DNA of 64,000 nucleotides from Streptomyces spinosus (GTDB lineage: Bacteria; Actinomycetota; Actinomycetes; Streptomycetales; Streptomycetaceae). Below are positions 60,116 to 64,000 of the stretch, one piece after another (position 1 is the stretch's first letter; the number at the start of each line of letters is the position of its first letter). The notes under the pieces were generated by a model. The model saw only the letters and a list, made by a program, of their open reading frames with translations, was not told where the DNA came from and ran no database searches. The position numbers and the translations under genes were made by a program. The stretch is taken from assembly GCF_020400655.1 (NCBI RefSeq), contig NZ_JAINRC010000015.1, positions 217,945 through 281,944 on the forward strand, read 5' to 3'.

Positions 60116-60295
60116 GCCCGCACCGTAGGCACGACCCGGGCTGCGGCAAAAGAGCTACTATCGGGTAGTTTCGCCAGCTTCAGTGGCGGCTTCCGACCGG
60201 GTAGCGTGAACTGTCGATCCGCTCCCGTCCCCGCCATCGCCCTTCCCACGAGCGCTCACGCGCGCACCTTCTTATTTCCGCAGGAGAATCCCGTC

Positions 60296-61270
60296 GTGCG
60301 CATCGCAGTCACCGGCTCCATCGCCACCGACCATCTCATGACCTTCCCCGGCCGCTTCGCCGACCAGTTGGTCGCGGACCAGCTGCACACGGTTTCGCTC
60401 TCCTTCCTGGTCGACAACCTGGACGTACGCCGCGGCGGCGTCGGCGCCAACATCGCCTTCGGCATGGGCCAGCTCGGCACCGGGCCCGTCCTGGTCGGCG
60501 CCGCCGGCTTCGACTTCGACGAGTACCGGGCCTGGCTCGACCGGCACGGCGTCGACACCGAGTCGGTCCGCATCTCCGAGACCCTGCACACCGCCCGTTT
60601 CGTGTGCACCACCGACTCCGACCACAACCAGATCGGCTCCTTCTACACCGGCGCGATGAGCGAGGCCCGGCTGATCGAGCTGAAGACGGTCGCCGACCGC
60701 GTGGGCGGTCTCGACCTGGTCCTCATCGGCGCCGACGACCCCGAGGCGATGCTCCGCCACACCGAGGAGTGCCGCTCCCGGAACATCCCGTTCGCCGCCG
60801 ACTTCTCCCAGCAGATCGCCCGGATGGAGGGCGAGGAGATCCGGATACTGCTGGACGGGGCGACCTACCTCTTCTCCAACGAGTACGAGAAGGGGCTCAT
60901 CGAGTCCAAGACCGGCTGGAGCGACGCGGAGATCCTGGAGAAGGTCGGCCACCGGGTCACCACGCTCGGTTCACGGGGCGTGCGCATCGAGCGGACCGGC
61001 GAGGACCCGATCGAGGTCGGCTGCCCGGAGGAGGAGCGCAAGGCCGACCCCACGGGCGTGGGCGACGCCTTCCGCGCCGGATTCCTGTCCGGACTCGCCT
61101 GGGGCGTCTCCCTGGAGCGCGCCGCCCAGGTGGGGTGCATGCTGGCCACGCTGGTCATCGAGACCGTGGGCACGCAGGAGTACCAGCTGCGCCGGGGCCA
61201 CTTCATGGAGCGGTTCGTGAAGGCGTACGGCGACGACGCCGGCCAGGAAGTGCGGGCCCACCTGAGCTGA
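60296..61270 (+). CDS. PfkB-family carbohydrate/nucleoside kinase
   Basis: A 324-residue protein from GTG 60296 with AGGAG upstream. N-terminal VRIAVTGSIATDHLMTFPG, substrate-lid segment RRGGVGANIAFGMGQLG (about 42-58), and the C-terminal catalytic signature DPTGVGDAFRAGF with the base Asp (about 255). The N-terminal SIATDHLM and GGVGANIA pattern is of the adenosine-kinase-like clade, but the substrate is not proven. Cytoplasmic. Confidence 0.93.
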   Translation: MRIAVTGSIATDHLMTFPGRFADQLVADQLHTVSLSFLVDNLDVRRGGVGANIAFGMGQLGTGPVLVGAAGFDFDEYRAWLDRHGVDTESVRISETLHTARFVCTTDSDHNQIGSFYTGAMSEARLIELKTVADRVGGLDLVLIGADDPEAMLRHTEECRSRNIPFAADFSQQIARMEGEEIRILLDGATYLFSNEYEKGLIESKTGWSDAEILEKVGHRVTTLGSRGVRIERTGEDPIEVGCPEEERKADPTGVGDAFRAGFLSGLAWGVSLERAAQVGCMLATLVIETVGTQEYQLRRGHFMERFVKAYGDDAGQEVRAHLS

Positions 61271-61289
61271 CGCCGGGCCGGCGCCCCGC

Positions 61290-62666
61290 TCAGCTCACCC
61301 TGCGCACCAGGTACGCCGTTCCCCGCTGTGCCGGTTCCTCCCCGACGTACTCCTGCCCCCGCATCTCGCACCACGCCGGGATGTCCAGGCGGGCCGCCTC
61401 GTCGTCGGAGAGGACCCGGACGGTCCCGCCCACCGGCACCCGGCCGAACACCTTGGCCAGTTCGATGACCGGGATCGGGCAGCGCTTGCCGAGGGAGTCG
61501 ACGAGCAGCTCCCGCGGACCGCCCCGGGTGACCGGGGCGGGCGCGCCCAGCTTCTCCCGCACCCCGGCCACCGCCCCGGGCAGCACCTCGAGGAACCGCT
61601 CCACGTCCGCCTCCGCCGTGCCGGGCGGCAGGGAGACCCGTACGTTGCCCTCGCTCAGCACTCCCATCGCCTTCAGCACATGGCTGGGGGTCAGCGTGCT
61701 GCTCGTGCAGGAGGAGCCGGAGGACACCGAGAAGCCGGCCCGGTCCAGCTCGTGCAGCAGCGCCTCGCCGTCGACGTAGAGGCAGGAGAAGGTGACGATC
61801 CCGGGCAGCCGGCGCACGGCGTCGCCGACCACCTCCACGTCCGGCACCAGCTCCGGCACCCGCGCCCGGATCCGCTCCGTCAGCTCCCGCAGCCGTACCG
61901 CCTCCTGGGCCGCCTCGGCCCGGACCGCGCGCAGCGAGGCCACGGCCGCCACGATCGCCGGGATGTTCTCGAACCCGGGCGCCCGCCCCGACTCCCGCTC
62001 GTCCACCGGGCCTTGGGCGGCGAACCGCACCCCCTTGCGCACGACGAGCAGCCCGACCCCCGACGGCCCGCCCCACTTGTGCGCGCTGGCCGCGAGCAGC
62101 GACCAGTCACCCTCCACCGGCCCCCAGCCCAGCGACTGCGCCGCGTCCACCAGCAGGGGCACCCCTGCCGCCCGGCACACCTCCGCCACCTCGGCCACCG
62201 GCTGCGCGGTGCCCACTTCGTGGTTGGCCGACTGCAGGCACGCCAGCGCGGTGTCCGCCCGGAGCGCGGCCGCGTACCCCGCCGGGTCGACGGCTCCCGC
62301 CCGGTCGACGGCCACCCGGGTGACCGTCCCGCCGTCCGCCTCGAACGCCTCCGCCGAATGGAGTATGGAGGAGTGTTCGACGGAGGACACGATCAGGTGG
62401 CGTCCCACCCGCCGCCGCCCGGCCAACGCCCCCGCGACACCCCTGTGTACGGCCCGGGTGCCGGACGACGTGAACACCACCTCGTCCGCCCGGCAGCCGA
62501 CGGCCTCGGCAGCCGCCTCCCGCGAGGCGTCCAGCAGCAGCCGGGCCTTGCGTCCCTCCCGGTAGAGCCGGGCCGGATCGGCCCATCCCTCGTCCAGGGA
62601 GGCCGACAGCGCCTGGCGGGCGACGGGATGGAGAGGAGTGGCGGAGGCAGCGTCAAAATAGGCCAT
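61290..62666 (-). CDS. Cysteine desulfurase (NifS/IscS type) fused to C-terminal TusA domain
   Basis: A 458-residue protein from ATG 62666. Residues about 1-375 are a class V aminotransferase: pyridoxal-phosphate Lys in AASAHKWGGPSGVG (about 195), His in SSVEHSSIL and the mobile catalytic Cys in SSGSSCTSSTLTPSHVL (about 317). Residues about 385-458 are a TusA sulfur carrier with the signature SLGKRCPIPVIELAK. The fusion puts sulfur donor and acceptor in one chain. Convergent with the kinase gene. Confidence 0.93.
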   Translation of the reverse strand: MAYFDAASATPLHPVARQALSASLDEGWADPARLYREGRKARLLLDASREAAAEAVGCRADEVVFTSSGTRAVHRGVAGALAGRRRVGRHLIVSSVEHSSILHSAEAFEADGGTVTRVAVDRAGAVDPAGYAAALRADTALACLQSANHEVGTAQPVAEVAEVCRAAGVPLLVDAAQSLGWGPVEGDWSLLAASAHKWGGPSGVGLLVVRKGVRFAAQGPVDERESGRAPGFENIPAIVAAVASLRAVRAEAAQEAVRLRELTERIRARVPELVPDVEVVGDAVRRLPGIVTFSCLYVDGEALLHELDRAGFSVSSGSSCTSSTLTPSHVLKAMGVLSEGNVRVSLPPGTAEADVERFLEVLPGAVAGVREKLGAPAPVTRGGPRELLVDSLGKRCPIPVIELAKVFGRVPVGGTVRVLSDDEAARLDIPAWCEMRGQEYVGEEPAQRGTAYLVRRVS

Positions 62667-62701
62667 ACGGCAACGCTAGACCGCCGGTCAGGGCAGTGCG
62701 C

Positions 62702-62750
62702 CGAAGGGGCGCGGGGAACGGCGCGACCAGCCACAACGCACCCGCAGCCG
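62702..62750. repeat. Copy of dispersed GC-hairpin family
   Basis: The copy begins CGAAGGGGCGCGGGGAACGG, continues GCGCGACCAGCCACAACGCA and ends CCCGCAGCCG. It is the longest copy in the window and extends beyond the hairpin into the GACCAGCC tail. Related hairpins are at 16199, 23380, 36935 and 51067. Confidence 0.65.
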
Positions 62751-62924
62751 CCAATCAAGCGAACCACCCCACCCAGTAGGCACCCCTCCTCGCGAACCCT
62801 CGGAGAGGGTGGGCTAGGGTTTGGTCCGCATAAACATCCAAACCCCTGCCCGACGCAGGGCGGCGACCGACCAGCGAGAAGGCCGCAGCCGACCGCGCGG
62901 GCGAGACTCTCGGGAAGGCGCTAC

Positions 62925-63884
62925 GTGAGTCCCAACGGCTCCGACCGCTCGCCGCGGCGCCCGATGCGGCGGAAGCTGCTGCAGGCACTGACCGCGGGCC
63001 TGGTCCTGGCGACCGCAACCGGTTGCACATACAAGGACTTCCCCCGCCTTGGCATGCCCACCCCGACCACGGAAGAGGCTCCGCGGATCCTCTCCCTGTG
63101 GCAGGGATCCTGGGCTGCCGCGCTCGCCGTCGGCGTGCTGGTGTGGGGCCTGATCCTGTGGAGTGCCCTCTTCCACCGGCGCAGCCGCACCAAGGTCGAG
63201 GTTCCTCCGCAGACCCGGTACAACATGCCGATCGAGGCGCTGTACACGGTGGTCCCGATCATCATCATCTCGGTGCTGTTCTACTTCACGGCCCGGGACG
63301 AGTCGAAGCTCCTCGACATGTCCAAGAAGCCCGACGTCACGGTCAACGTGGTCGGCTTCCAGTGGAGCTGGGGCTTCAACTACATCGAGAACGTTCCCGG
63401 TTCCACCGGTGACGCCAGGACCGACAAGAACCTGACCGCCATCTCGGACCCGCTGCGCAAGCAGTTCCCGGCGAACGCAGGCGGTGTCTACGACGTCGGT
63501 ACGCCCGGCACGCGGAACCCCCAGACGAACAACCCCGGTCCGACGCTCTGGCTCCCCAAGGGCAAGACGGTCCGCTTCGTCCTCACTTCGCGTGACGTCA
63601 TCCACTCCTTCTGGGTGGTGCCGTTCCTGATGAAGCAGGACGTCATCCCCGGCCGGACCAACTCCTTCCAGGTGACCCCCAACAAGGAGGGCACCTTCCT
63701 CGGCAAGTGCGCCGAGCTCTGCGGCGTCGACCACTCCCGGATGCTGTTCAACGTGAAGGTCGTCTCCCCGGAGCGCTACGCGCAGCACCTCAAGGAGCTC
63801 GCGCAGAAGGGGCAGACCGGTTACATCCCGGCCGGCATCGCGCAGACGAGCCACGAGAAGAACCAGAGGACGAACATCCTGTGA
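62925..63884 (+). CDS. ctaC: Cytochrome c oxidase subunit II
   Basis: A 319-residue protein from GTG 62925 with GGGAAGG upstream. Lipoprotein-type signal with lipobox ATATGC (Cys about 34), two membrane helices (about 58-80 and 105-122), then the copper-binding domain. CuA motif CAELCGVDHSRM (about 272) is complete, along with SRDVIHSFWVV and aromatic GFQWSWGF electron-entry residues. Delivers electrons from cytochrome bc1/c to subunit I. A TAGGGT box and TTGG upstream (about 62811) may be its promoter. Confidence 0.97.
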   Translation: MSPNGSDRSPRRPMRRKLLQALTAGLVLATATGCTYKDFPRLGMPTPTTEEAPRILSLWQGSWAAALAVGVLVWGLILWSALFHRRSRTKVEVPPQTRYNMPIEALYTVVPIIIISVLFYFTARDESKLLDMSKKPDVTVNVVGFQWSWGFNYIENVPGSTGDARTDKNLTAISDPLRKQFPANAGGVYDVGTPGTRNPQTNNPGPTLWLPKGKTVRFVLTSRDVIHSFWVVPFLMKQDVIPGRTNSFQVTPNKEGTFLGKCAELCGVDHSRMLFNVKVVSPERYAQHLKELAQKGQTGYIPAGIAQTSHEKNQRTNIL

Positions 63885-64000
63885 GCATCCTCAACGAACC
63901 CCAGGGTGCCGCGGCAGCTGAAGGCTCGCACGCCGACGAGCTGCCGGTCCGGCGCAAGCAGCCCGGCAATGTCGTGGTGAAGTGGCTGACGACCACGGAC
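63881..64000 (+). CDS. ctaD: Cytochrome c oxidase subunit I (N-terminal 40 codons, cut by window edge)
   Basis: GTG 63881 overlaps the ctaC stop (GTGA), so translation is coupled. The visible N-terminus SILNEPQGAAAAEGSHADEL and then RRKQPGNVVVKWLTTTD is the cytoplasmic tail that precedes the first helix in actinobacterial subunit I. Identification rests on context and this N-terminus; the haem-copper core is outside the window. Confidence 0.88.
   Translation, partial: MSILNEPQGAAAAEGSHADELPVRRKQPGNVVVKWLTTTD

Noticed and set aside
1..64000. CRISPR arrays, tRNA/rRNA genes, insertion sequences, prophage or defence islands
   Set aside because: No regularly spaced identical repeats, no cloverleaf or rRNA-like sequence, and no transposase, integrase or defence-type protein recognised.

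Overview
The window is high-GC, gene-dense actinobacterial chromosome and almost certainly comes from a Streptomyces species. The evidence is very strong G/C bias at third codon positions, frequent GTG starts, leaderless starts a few bases after a TAnnnT box, and a gene order (glnA, lipA, lipB, aceE, sucB, lpd, pepA, cob genes, pspA, nadA, ctaC, ctaD) that from memory matches the core of Streptomyces chromosomes such as S. coelicolor. No tRNA, rRNA, CRISPR array, insertion sequence or prophage was recognised.

Left part (1-8970): a MarR regulator fragment and a divergently transcribed hydrolase share a strong operator dyad. Then come a secreted barrel protein, an ArsC/Spx-type protein, an unknown gene behind a PafBC-type DNA-damage promoter, a winged-helix protein, the envelope-stress pair pspAB-htpX, a tiny protein with a glycine every seventh residue, glutamine synthetase glnA behind a clear GlnR box, and an RDD membrane protein.

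Accessory island (9140-17294): a whiE-type type II polyketide spore-pigment locus. A divergent FAD hydroxylase faces a SchA/CurD-like protein, cupin, KS-alpha, KS-beta, ACP, aromatase/cyclase and TcmI-type cyclase, and a convergent O-methyltransferase closes the island. It lies directly between housekeeping genes (glnA-RDD on one side, a beta-helix protein, a DUF4191 protein and lipA-lipB on the other).

Central metabolic block (17338-38570): lipoate synthesis (lipA, lipB) lies close to the enzymes that use lipoate, namely pyruvate dehydrogenase E1 (aceE), a two-lipoyl-domain E2 (sucB) and dihydrolipoamide dehydrogenase (lpd). A GntR/FCD regulator sits between aceE and sucB and a perfect 17-bp palindrome lies upstream of aceE. 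Between lipB and aceE are an NsdA-like regulator, an FAD oxidoreductase with 11-bp-phased direct repeats upstream, a TIGR01777 epimerase, an acetyltransferase, a MarP-like membrane serine protease, a DUF4240 protein and a WYL regulator. pepA follows lpd.

Right part (38778-64000): late cobalamin genes (cobS, cobT, and a cobU with an N-terminal metallo-beta-lactamase-like half) are interspersed with membrane proteins (a rhomboid-like protein and an LPG-synthase-like protein), methyltransferases and a lipoprotein HtrA-like protease. Then come pspA-pspAA, a two-component system, an RND exporter, nadA facing erpA across a shared inverted repeat, a PfkB sugar/nucleoside kinase, a cysteine desulfurase-TusA fusion, and ctaC with the start of ctaD. 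Iron-sulfur and sulfur chemistry (lipA, nadA, erpA, NifS-TusA) recurs through the window.

I did not find a clearly new multi-gene system. The observations most worth following are the glycine-heptad miniprotein, the damage-type promoter on an unknown gene, the spore-pigment methyltransferase lacking its usual catalytic histidine, the apparent CTG start at 48957, and several unassigned operator-like dyads.
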